Shown: positions 4,503-10,345 of the stretch, in pieces
Position numbering within the stretch: the stretch's first letter is position 1
Layout: each line of letters starts with the position of its first letter
Assembly (NCBI GenBank): GCA_024641205.1
Contig: JAHEDM010000055.1
Coordinates: 1 to 10,345 of the forward strand
DNA from: Actinomycetes bacterium
GTDB lineage: Bacteria; Actinomycetota; Acidimicrobiia; Spongiisociales; UBA4744
Reading direction: 5' to 3'
DNA length: 10,345 nt
The notes under the pieces: model-generated
What the model saw: the letters and a program-made list of their open reading frames with translations, nothing else
Databases searched by the model: none
What the model was told of the DNA's origin: nothing
Translations under genes and position numbers: made by a program

Positions 4503-6590
4503 CTATTGTCTGGCGACTTCTTTCAGCTCGAAGGCTTCGATAATGTCGCCCTCTTTGACGTCGTTGAAGTTTTCGAGGCTGATACCGCACTCGAATCCGG
4601 CCGCAACGGTGCGCACGTCATCCTTGAAACGACGCAGGGAGGCAATCCGGCCCTCGTAGACGACGACGCCCTGACGGATCAGTCTGGCTCGAGCGTTGCG
4701 GAGAATGTCTCCTTCGGTGACGTAGCAACCCGCTACGGTCCCGGCCCGAGGAACCTTGAACACCGCACGCACCTCCGCGGCACCGAGCACAGCCTCCACC
4801 TGGTCTGGGGCCAGGCGCCCGACCAGCATCTGCTCGATCTCCTCGAGGAGCTCGTAAATGACCCGGTAGGTCCTGACTTCGATGCCTTTTGCCTCCGCTT
4901 CGCGCCGGGCGTTGCCGTCGGGACGGACGTTGAAACCCACGATCACCGCTTCGGTTACTTCTGCGAGGCTCACGTCGTTCTCGGTGATACCGCCAACGGA
5001 AGCCTGAATGGTGGTGATGCGGCCTCCTTCGCGAGCGATCTTGACGATCGCATCACGAATCGCTTCAAGCGAACCGTTTGCGTCTGCTTTGATGATCAGC
5101 CGCAACTCGGCCTCGTCGGCCGAACGCATCTTTTCGAGCAGCTGAGAAAGGCGTTCTGTTGCACTCGGGACGACGAATTCTTCCGAACGGGAACGACCTT
5201 CAGCGTCTGCCGCGCTGGCCCGGGCTTCTTTCTCGCTCTCCATGACATCGAAGAGGTCGCCGGCCGTCGGGACATCGTCCCAGCCCATGATCACGACCGG
5301 GGTACTTGGCGTTGCCTCTTTGATCTGTTGGCCGTTCTCGTCGAGCATGGCCCTGACCCGTCCGGCCACCGAGCCCGACACCAGAATGTCTCCCCGCTTC
5401 AACGTCCCTCGCCTGACGATCACCGTTGCGACAGGACCGCGCCCTTTGTCGAGTTGGCTCTCGATGACAACTCCCGAGGCGCGCGGTTTCGGATTGGCGG
5501 TGAACTCCTCCAACTCGGCAACCAGATCGATCATCTCGATCAATTGATCGAGGCCTTCTCCGGTAGCGGCCGAGACGTCAACGGTGATCGTGTCACCGCC
5601 AAGAGATTCCGGAACCAGCCCGTATTCGGTGAGCTGAGCCTTGACCCGCATCGGATCCGCCATGGGCATGTCGATCTTGTTGATCGCGACGATGATGTTC
5701 ACGTCGGCGACCTTGGCGTGACTGATGGCCTCGATCGTTTGCGGCATGATGCCGTCGTCGGCCGCAACAACCAGAATCACGATATCGGTGACCTCGGCGC
5801 CTCGGGCGCGCATCGCGGTGAATGCTTCATGGCCGGGGGTATCGATGAAGGTGATCTTCCTGCCTGCCCGCTCGATTTGATAGGCGCCGATGTGTTGGGT
5901 GATGCCACCGGCCTCGCCTGCCACAACATTGGTCTTGCGGATCCGGTCCAGAAGTGTGGTCTTCCCGTGGTCGACGTGACCCATTACGGTGACCACCGGC
6001 GGCCGCGGTGCCAAGTCGGCCGGGTCGTCTTCAAAAACTCGTTTTGGCTTGGGAGCGACGGCGGTGATTTCTTCTACAACGGCTTCCTCAACCTCAACTC
6101 GGTAACCGAACTGCTCGCCGAGGAGCACAAGAGCTTCGTCGGAGATAGGAGCGTTGCCTGCTCCCATCTCACCCATGAGCAGAAGGGTCTTGACGACTTC
6201 CCCGACCGACCGGCCGATCCTTTCGGCAAACATGGCGGATGTTGCACCGGATCCGATGGTCAGCGGAGCAAGGCTCGACAGATTGCCGACCTCGGTCGGT
6301 TGGTCGGCGACGGCGACGACCGGTTCTTCGGCCACAATCGGAGCCGGCTCGGCGGCAAGGGCCGCGGGCGGCTCCTCCGCTACGACCGGTTCGGGCTCTG
6401 CGACCGCCGGGGCAGCCGACGTCGATGTGGAGGTCTCCTGGAATGAGAGGGCCAGAAGGGCCGCATCGTCGTCTTCAAGCCCGGACGATGCCGTCTTGAC
6501 ATCGAAGCCGAGCTCGAGCGCCCGCTCGAGAACCTCTCGCGACTCGAGATCTAGTTCCCTCGCGATTTCGTATAAGCGCTTCTTCGCCAC
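4503..6590 (-). CDS. infB: Translation initiation factor IF-2
   Basis: IF-2 is the GTPase that brings fMet-tRNA to the 30S subunit and promotes 50S joining. The 695-residue product starts with an IF2-N module (MAKKRLYEIARELDLESREV), followed by an Ala/Glu/Pro-rich linker (about 51-100) and a second IF2-N-like module (about 118-172). The G domain has G1 GHVDHGKT (204-211), G2 GGITQHIGA (228-236), G3 DTPGH (250-254), G4 NKID (304-307) and a G5-like VSAATGEG. Domains II, III, C1 and C2 follow, the last with GTVAGCYVTEGDILRNARAR and ECGISLENFNDVKEGDIIEA. It is compact: many actinobacterial IF-2 proteins exceed 900 residues through a longer linker. The start is GTG at 6588-6590, with GGGAGA just upstream; the gap to nusA is 12 nt. 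Identity is certain. Confidence 0.98.
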   Translation of the reverse strand: MAKKRLYEIARELDLESREVLERALELGFDVKTASSGLEDDDAALLALSFQETSTSTSAAPAVAEPEPVVAEEPPAALAAEPAPIVAEEPVVAVADQPTEVGNLSSLAPLTIGSGATSAMFAERIGRSVGEVVKTLLLMGEMGAGNAPISDEALVLLGEQFGYRVEVEEAVVEEITAVAPKPKRVFEDDPADLAPRPPVVTVMGHVDHGKTTLLDRIRKTNVVAGEAGGITQHIGAYQIERAGRKITFIDTPGHEAFTAMRARGAEVTDIVILVVAADDGIMPQTIEAISHAKVADVNIIVAINKIDMPMADPMRVKAQLTEYGLVPESLGGDTITVDVSAATGEGLDQLIEMIDLVAELEEFTANPKPRASGVVIESQLDKGRGPVATVIVRRGTLKRGDILVSGSVAGRVRAMLDENGQQIKEATPSTPVVIMGWDDVPTAGDLFDVMESEKEARASAADAEGRSRSEEFVVPSATERLSQLLEKMRSADEAELRLIIKADANGSLEAIRDAIVKIAREGGRITTIQASVGGITENDVSLAEVTEAVIVGFNVRPDGNARREAEAKGIEVRTYRVIYELLEEIEQMLVGRLAPDQVEAVLGAAEVRAVFKVPRAGTVAGCYVTEGDILRNARARLIRQGVVVYEGRIASLRRFKDDVRTVAAGFECGISLENFNDVKEGDIIEAFELKEVARQ

Positions 6591-6602
6591 TCTCCCGCCC
6601 TT

Positions 6603-7937
6603 CTATGCCTGGTCGGCGTCGTCGGAGTCCTCTTCCGGACTCGACTCGGCCTCGATCTGGGCACCGGTGTCGATCGGCGTTTCCTTCCCGACGTCGCCAT
6701 CGGCAACCTCGGTACTCCCCTCGCCGGCCGGTGCTGCCGGTTCTTCGTCTTGCTCCGGCGCCTCATCTGTGGCAACGTCCTGCGACGCCTCCGGCTCCGG
6801 TTCTTCTTCGACGGTAGGCTCATCGACGGCCACTCCGCCCTCCTGGACCTCGAGCTCTTCGGCCGGGGTCTCGGTACCTTCGACTGGTGCGCCTTCGGTT
6901 TCCGCTTCAGCCGGTGCAGATGGCAGCCCACCGTCAGGACCGGGCTCTTCCCCTTCAACATCGCCTCGCTCCTGGCTTTCCGAGCGGATGTCCACCCGGT
7001 ACCCGCTCAACCGGGCGGCGAGGCGTGCGTTCTGTCCTTCCCGTCCGATCGCCAGCGACAGCTGATGATCGTTGACGATCACGACGGCTTCTTTTTCCGC
7101 CTCGTTGATGCGCACTTCTTTCACCTTGGCAGGTCCGAGCGCCTCTGCGATGAACTGCGCAGTGTCCTCGCGCCACTGGACCACATCGACCTTCTCGCTG
7201 CGAAGCTCGTTGACGACCTGCCGCACGCGCGACCCGCGCGCACCAACACAGGCGCCTTTCGGGTCGACGTTCGGGTCATTCGAAGACACGGCAATCTTGG
7301 TGCGATGGCCGGGTTCTCGAGCGATGGCTTTGATCTCGATGGTTCCGTCCAAGAGCTCAGGTACCTCGAGTTCGAGCAACCTGCGCACAAAATCAGGGTG
7401 GCTCCGACTCACGACGATCTGTGGTCCCTTGGCTTCGCCGCGGACCTCGATGATGAGCGCCTTGACACGGTTACCCCGGTCGAGCCGCTCGTAGGGGATC
7501 CGCTCCGACCCCGGCATGAGGGCTTCGGCATCGCCGAGGTCCAGGATGCTGTAGCGGTGGTCGACCTGCTGAACGATGCCGGTGATCAGATCACCTTCGC
7601 GTCCTTCGTAAACGTCGAAGACCTGCTCCCGTTTGGCGTCGCGTAGCCGCTGCGCAATTACTTGCTTGGCAGTCTGGGCGGCGATCCGACCGAAGTCTTC
7701 TGGCGTGTCTTCCCACTCGCGAACAACGTTTCCGTCTTCGTCGAGCTCCTGGGCATACACGACGATGTCGCCTGCATCAGGATCGATGACTACCCGCGCC
7801 TCCTCGGCCGCGCCGGGGGCACGTTTGTACGCAGACACCAGACCATTGGCGAGCGCATCGAGAATCGTGTCGACCGGGACCCCGCGTTCACGCTCCAGCA
7901 GCTCCAGGGCCTCCATCACTTGAAAATCGAGTTTCAT
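6603..7937 (-). CDS. nusA: Transcription termination/antitermination factor NusA with a long acidic C-terminal tail
   Basis: NusA binds RNA polymerase and nascent RNA, modulating pausing, termination and rRNA antitermination. The 444-residue product has the RNAP-binding N-terminal domain (1-110, from MKLDFQVMEALELLERERGV), an S1 domain (about 114-180, GREGDLITGIVQQVD...), KH1 (DPKGACVGARGSRVRQVVNE, 225-244) and KH2 (LSLAIGREGQNARLAARLSG, 293-312). After about residue 320 comes a roughly 124-residue tail rich in Glu, Asp, Ala, Pro and Gly with only one Arg and one Lys; it lacks any fold I recognise and is unlike the helical acidic repeats of E. coli NusA. I chose the ATG at 7935-7937 because AGGAG lies 8 nt upstream and MKLDF is the family start. 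The rimP stop codon TAG runs into this ribosome site. Identity is certain; the tail's role is unknown. Confidence 0.97.
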   Translation of the reverse strand: MKLDFQVMEALELLERERGVPVDTILDALANGLVSAYKRAPGAAEEARVVIDPDAGDIVVYAQELDEDGNVVREWEDTPEDFGRIAAQTAKQVIAQRLRDAKREQVFDVYEGREGDLITGIVQQVDHRYSILDLGDAEALMPGSERIPYERLDRGNRVKALIIEVRGEAKGPQIVVSRSHPDFVRRLLELEVPELLDGTIEIKAIAREPGHRTKIAVSSNDPNVDPKGACVGARGSRVRQVVNELRSEKVDVVQWREDTAQFIAEALGPAKVKEVRINEAEKEAVVIVNDHQLSLAIGREGQNARLAARLSGYRVDIRSESQERGDVEGEEPGPDGGLPSAPAEAETEGAPVEGTETPAEELEVQEGGVAVDEPTVEEEPEPEASQDVATDEAPEQDEEPAAPAGEGSTEVADGDVGKETPIDTGAQIEAESSPEEDSDDADQA

Positions 7938-7948
7938 GGTTATTTCTC

Positions 7949-8437
7949 CTACCGGCCCTTGGCGCCAGGCTTGGCTGCAGGTTCCCAACGAAAGACCGTG
8001 CGGGCAGACGCAATGGCAGAGAGCGGGATCTTCCTGTCAATGCCATCGACGGCGATCACACATGCCACTTCATCGGCGGACTCGAGCGTGCCACGGTGCG
8101 CTCGCTCGCCTTCTATTTCTTGGTGCGTTTTGACCACCACTTCGCGCCCGATCGACTTTGCGTAGTGTTCGGGACGACGGAGTTTCCGTTCGAGGCCGGG
8201 CGAGGTCACTTCCAACGTGTACGACTTTTGGAACCGGTTGTCTTCGTCGAGGAGTCGCGCCAAACCACGCGACGTCTCCGCCAACCGGTCGACGCCGACC
8301 CCGCCTTCCATGTCTACGACGACGCGCAGCAAAGCAACCCGATCCTGTCCGACCATCTCGAGGTCATCCAATTCGAGGCCTTCTGCCTGCAAATAGCCGT
8401 AGAACAGCTCCCAGAGGTCTTCCGGGACTCGGCTCAT
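7949..8437 (-). CDS. rimP: Ribosome maturation factor RimP
   Basis: RimP binds free 30S subunits and helps assemble the head region around S19 and S12. The 162-residue product shows LELDDLEMVG and ALLRVVVDMEGGVGVDRLAE in the N-terminal alpha/beta domain, then the signature YTLEVTSPGLERKLRRPEHY (73-92) and a C-terminal SH3-like barrel (GREVVVKTHQEIEGERAHRG, then DRKIPLSAIASAR). The start is the ATG at 8435-8437, with GGAGG 7 nt upstream; the longer frame from 8521 would include non-conserved residues and runs across the leader hairpin. The gene heads the rimP-nusA-infB operon, as in most bacteria, and lies 11 nt before nusA. It is preceded by a leader of about 115 nt, so it is the probable first gene of the long transcript. 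Confidence 0.95.
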   Translation of the reverse strand: MSRVPEDLWELFYGYLQAEGLELDDLEMVGQDRVALLRVVVDMEGGVGVDRLAETSRGLARLLDEDNRFQKSYTLEVTSPGLERKLRRPEHYAKSIGREVVVKTHQEIEGERAHRGTLESADEVACVIAVDGIDRKIPLSAIASARTVFRWEPAAKPGAKGR

Positions 8438-8458
8438 CGTCGTTCCTCCATAAAGAAA

Positions 8459-8475
8459 GTGGGCAGGGCGCCCAC
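8459..8475 (-). terminator. Hairpin with T-rich run in the rimP leader, possible attenuator
   Basis: The minus strand reads GTGGGC-GCCCT-GCCCAC, a perfect 6-bp stem with a 5-nt loop, followed at once by TTTCTTTA and then the rimP ribosome site GGAGG. A competing pairing is available, since AAGTGG upstream can pair with CCACTT. The layout is that of an intrinsic terminator placed just before the first gene, hence possibly an attenuator. The stem is short, so it may be leaky. Confidence 0.45.
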
Positions 8476-8511
8476 CACTTCGCGTAGCGTCCGTAGGTTT
8501 TCCGCGACGAG

Positions 8512-8540
8512 ACGCGCACACGCGCTAAACACGCGCACAC
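8512..8540. repeat. 10-bp direct repeat in an alternating purine/pyrimidine tract
   Basis: ACGCGCACAC occurs at 8512-8521 and again at 8531-8540, 19 bp apart start to start, and a diverged GCGCACGCAAC follows at 8548-8558. The region alternates purine and pyrimidine over long stretches (CG/CA steps), a composition that favours Z-DNA. It lies between the candidate -10 box and rimP, so it would be in the 5' untranslated region. Confidence 0.5.
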
Positions 8541-8559
8541 AACTCAAGCGCACGCAACA

Positions 8560-8565
8560 AGTATA
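8560..8565 (-). promoter_or_regulatory. Candidate -10 box for the rimP operon
   Basis: TATACT on the minus strand differs from the TATAAT consensus at one base and stands out in GC-rich DNA. No good -35 is present: CTGGCT (8586-8581) is 15 bp upstream and matches poorly, so an activator or an alternative element may be needed. The start site would fall near 8553, giving a leader of about 115 nt before rimP. Confidence 0.45.
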
Positions 8566-8579
8566 ACCACGACTCGTCT

Positions 8580-8606
8580 GAGCCAGGTTTCGAGCAAACC
8601 GGCCTC
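8580..8606 (-). other. Imperfect hairpin between proS and the rimP promoter
   Basis: On the minus strand GGTTT and AAACC form a 5-bp stem around the loop GCTCG. The stem extends outward with CC/GG and GAG/CTC after single-base bulges on each side. It could mark the 3' end of the proS transcript, but no T-run follows. It resembles a tRNA T-arm superficially and is not one. Confidence 0.35.
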
Positions 8607-8635
8607 ATCGCCCGGCATCCCGAGCGCGACCGACA

Positions 8636-8663
8636 AGGTACTAGATACCAGGTACTAGGTAGT
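8636..8663. repeat. Two tandem 14-bp repeats starting at the proS stop codon
   Basis: On the plus strand AGGTACTAGATACC (8636-8649) is followed directly by AGGTACTAGGTAGT (8650-8663); 11 of 14 positions agree and the first nine are identical. The repeats end one base before the proS stop codon (8664-8666). Each unit also holds partial palindromes (GGTA/TACC). They could be an intergenic minisatellite or part of a dispersed element. Confidence 0.55.
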
Positions 8664-10109
8664 TCAGTAAGCCTTGGCGAAGACCACCTCGTCGGTGGCC
8701 GGTTCGTCGCACGCAATGCACCGGCCTGGGTTGTCAGGCTGATCGAAGGGTATGACGCGGATCGTAGCCTGCGTGTCTGCCTTCACGGTTTGCTCGCAAG
8801 TAGCTGAGCCGCACCATCCGGCGTAGTGGAATCCGCCGGACTCAGCCAGCAGATCCTTCATCTCTTCATATGAGGCGGGGTGGTGGCTGTTCTCTTTTTG
8901 GAAGGCCAGAGCCCGCTGGTACAAGGCTTCCTGCACTTCGTCGAGCATCTCCCGAACAGCTCCGGCGATACCGGTGAGCGGAAAAGCCTGTTTGCTCTCC
9001 TTCCCGGGTTGATCGCGACGGGCAACAACGGCTTGGGCCTCGGCCAGATCACGCGGACCCAATTCGATACGTACCGGCACGCCTTTCATCTCCCACTCGT
9101 TGAACTTGAAGCCGGGAGTCACCTCTTCACGGTCGTCCAGCACGACGCGAATCCCGGCAGCAGCCAGTTCGTCTCGCACCCGACCGGCGGCTTCGATCAC
9201 TGCCGCCCGTTCGGCCGCATCCGACCTTGCGATCGGCACGACGACTACCTCATGGGGGGCGATGCGGGGGGGAAGGACCAGGCCCTGGTCGTCGCCATGC
9301 ACCATGACGGCCATGCCGACCAAGCGGGTACTGGCGCCCCACGACGTTTGGTGTGGGTGTTGCAGCTCGTTGTTGCGGTCCAAGAACTCGATCTCGAAGA
9401 CCTTTGCGAAGTTCTGCCCCAGGTAATGCGAGGTTCCGGCCTGGAGCGCCTTTCGGTCCCCCATGAGGGCCTCGATGGCGTAGGTATCAACGGCACCGGC
9501 GAACTTCTCGGCTTCGCTCTTGCGTCCCCGTATGACCGGAGTAGCAGCCCACTCTTCGGCCAGCCGGGCGTAGATATCGAGCATCTGCCTGGTCTCGGCC
9601 CGCGCTTCGGATTCCGTCTCGTGGGCGGTGTGCCCTTCTTGCCAGAGGAACTCGGTTGTACGAAGAAAGAGCCTGGTCCGCATTTCCCAACGCACGACGT
9701 TGCCCCACTGGTTGATCAGCACCGGCAGATCCCGATAGCTCTTGATCCACTTGGCGAACATGGCGTTGATGATGGTTTCCGAGGTAGGGCGAATCACCAG
9801 GGGTTCTTCGAGCTCCTTGCCCCCGCCGTGGGTCACCAGGGCCAGTTCGGGTGCGAAACCCTCGACGTGCTCTGCTTCTCGTTGCATGAACGACAGCGGA
9901 ATCAGGAGGGGAAAGTACGCATTCTGATGGCCGGTCTCCTTGAACATACCGTCGAGGGCGCTCTGAATGTTCTCCCAGAGTGCGTAGCCGTAGGGGCGAA
10001 TGACCATGCTGCCGCGTACCGGCGAGTAGTCGGCCAGCTCGGCGCGTTGCACGACATCGGTGTACCAGCGGCTGTAATCTTCGCTGCGCGGGGTGACTTT
10101 CTCGGCCAC
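8664..10109 (-). CDS. proS: Prolyl-tRNA synthetase, archaeal/eukaryote-type without editing insertion
   Basis: ProRS charges tRNA-Pro with proline. The 481-residue protein shows motif 1 around RPYGYALWENIQSALDGMF (38-56), the proline-site RPTSE (108-112), motif 2 RWEMRTRLFLRTTEFLWQEG (140-159) and motif 3 GASTRLVGMAVMVHGDDQGL (258-277). The anticodon-binding domain follows (about 286-385). Only about 95 residues separate motifs 2 and 3, so the roughly 180-residue bacterial editing domain is missing. The C-terminus carries a zinc-site-like set of four cysteines (C433, C438, C464, C467) and ends in Ala-Tyr. These are hallmarks of the archaeal/eukaryote-type enzyme, also found in some bacteria. 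The start is GTG at 10107-10109, with AAGGAAGG upstream. A 66-bp gap separates it from the preceding gene. Identity and type are both well supported. Confidence 0.97.
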   Translation of the reverse strand: MAEKVTPRSEDYSRWYTDVVQRAELADYSPVRGSMVIRPYGYALWENIQSALDGMFKETGHQNAYFPLLIPLSFMQREAEHVEGFAPELALVTHGGGKELEEPLVIRPTSETIINAMFAKWIKSYRDLPVLINQWGNVVRWEMRTRLFLRTTEFLWQEGHTAHETESEARAETRQMLDIYARLAEEWAATPVIRGRKSEAEKFAGAVDTYAIEALMGDRKALQAGTSHYLGQNFAKVFEIEFLDRNNELQHPHQTSWGASTRLVGMAVMVHGDDQGLVLPPRIAPHEVVVVPIARSDAAERAAVIEAAGRVRDELAAAGIRVVLDDREEVTPGFKFNEWEMKGVPVRIELGPRDLAEAQAVVARRDQPGKESKQAFPLTGIAGAVREMLDEVQEALYQRALAFQKENSHHPASYEEMKDLLAESGGFHYAGWCGSATCEQTVKADTQATIRVIPFDQPDNPGRCIACDEPATDEVVFAKAY

Positions 10110-10175
10110 AGCTTTCCTTCCTTGAATCGGCTCGGGAGCTTAGTGGCGGCGCCGGCTCCGACCAGAACCTTTGAC

Positions 10176-10345
10176 TCAATCGCCTGAGGCGGCCTCGACG
10201 ACGGCCCGGCGCCGCTCAGCTGCCAGGTTGGCGTCCCCCTGGAATGCCATCAACTCCTGGGCGGCTTGGGCGGCGAGTTGGGAGGCGAACTGGTCTGCGG
10301 CAGCCAGGCGGGCCTCAACGCCCTCTTCGACCAGCTTCTTGGCCT
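10176..10345 (-). CDS. C-terminal end of an unidentified alanine-rich protein, cut by window edge
   Basis: The last 55 codons of a gene entering from the right are visible, ending at TGA (10176-10178). The sequence begins AKKLVEEGVEARLAAADQFA, continues SQLAAQAAQELMAFQGDANL and ends ERRRAVVEAASGD. It is alanine-rich, looks alpha-helical with a heptad-like spacing, and contains no motif I can assign to a family. The codon pattern in this frame (mostly G or C at third positions, no stops) supports real coding. It lies 66 bp before proS in the same direction, so the two may be co-transcribed. I do not recognise the gene. Confidence 0.6.
   Translation of the reverse strand, partial: AKKLVEEGVEARLAAADQFASQLAAQAAQELMAFQGDANLAAERRRAVVEAASGD

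Noticed and set aside
4329..6446. A 705-codon open frame on the plus strand opposite infB
   Set aside because: It is the complement of a certain IF-2 gene in GC-rich DNA, its translation shows no family motif, and long antisense frames are expected from the codon bias.
7938..7988. A NusA start at 7988
   Set aside because: It would overlap the end of rimP and adds residues before the conserved MKLDF start, which has its own AGGAG.
8438..8521. An N-terminal extension of RimP starting at 8521
   Set aside because: The extension is not family-like and would cover the leader hairpin; the ATG at 8437 has a strong GGAGG at good spacing.
8583..8602. A tRNA T-arm-like stretch (GGTTTCGAGCAAACC), considered because E. 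coli has a tRNA gene before rimP
   Set aside because: The stem encloses 5 nt, not the 7-nt T-loop, and no acceptor, D or anticodon arms can be found around it.
10110..10175. A possible proS promoter (TAAGCT) and GGAGC/GCTCC inverted repeat
   Set aside because: The -10 match is weak, no -35 fits, and the 5-bp repeat is within chance for this composition.
8880..10187. A 435-codon plus-strand frame opposite proS
   Set aside because: The opposite strand encodes an unmistakable ProRS; this frame has no recognisable domain and no convincing start context.
1..10345. CRISPR arrays, insertion sequences, phage genes, toxin-antitoxin pairs or a defence system
   Set aside because: No repeat-spacer pattern, transposase, integrase or such protein motifs were seen; nearly all the sequence is explained by housekeeping genes.

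Overview
The window carries a conserved bacterial gene-expression cluster, read entirely from the minus strand. From right to left (the direction of transcription) the order is: the 3' end of an unidentified gene, proS, rimP, nusA, infB, a DUF503 gene, rbfA, truB, ribF, a Rid-family gene, a small two-helix membrane protein, rpsO, and the 5' part of pnp, which runs off the left edge. The DNA is GC-rich. The S15 sequence (including RRGLLMLVGKRRRLLNYL), the PNPase N-terminus and the gene order all resemble Actinobacteriota, possibly a deep lineage such as Acidimicrobiia. That placement is inference from sequence style, not from a search.

Right part (8438-10345). An archaeal/eukaryote-type prolyl-tRNA synthetase follows the tail of an unidentified alanine-rich protein. 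A 226-bp spacer then separates proS from rimP. It holds a 14-bp tandem repeat starting right at the proS stop codon, an imperfect hairpin, a good -10 box (TATACT), an alternating purine/pyrimidine stretch with a 10-bp direct repeat, and a hairpin followed by a T-rich run just before the rimP ribosome site. This is the likely promoter and leader of the main operon.

Middle part (1332-8437). From rimP to the small membrane protein the genes are packed with gaps of 12 nt or less and several short overlaps (4-nt ATGA/GTGA overlaps at DUF503-rbfA, truB-ribF and ribF-Rid). They almost certainly form one translationally coupled operon. The products act in 30S maturation (RimP, RbfA), transcription elongation and antitermination (NusA), initiation (IF-2), tRNA pseudouridylation (TruB) and flavin cofactor synthesis (RibF). 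ylxR, usually found between nusA and infB, is absent; NusA instead ends in a long acidic tail. No DHH-type nrnA gene lies between rbfA and truB.

Left part (1-1331). rpsO appears to have its own extended -10 promoter overlapped by a 7-bp inverted repeat, and it lacks a clear Shine-Dalgarno sequence. Between rpsO and pnp lie 206 bp with several hairpins: a terminator-like stem just after rpsO, a long stem with two competing 5' arms, and a short stem that can hide the pnp Shine-Dalgarno. This layout resembles post-transcriptional control of pnp as known in E. coli, although the sequences are not obviously related.

I found no convincing undescribed multi-gene system. The most interesting signals are non-coding (the pnp, rpsO and rimP leaders), together with the Rid/two-helix membrane pair inserted between ribF and rpsO.
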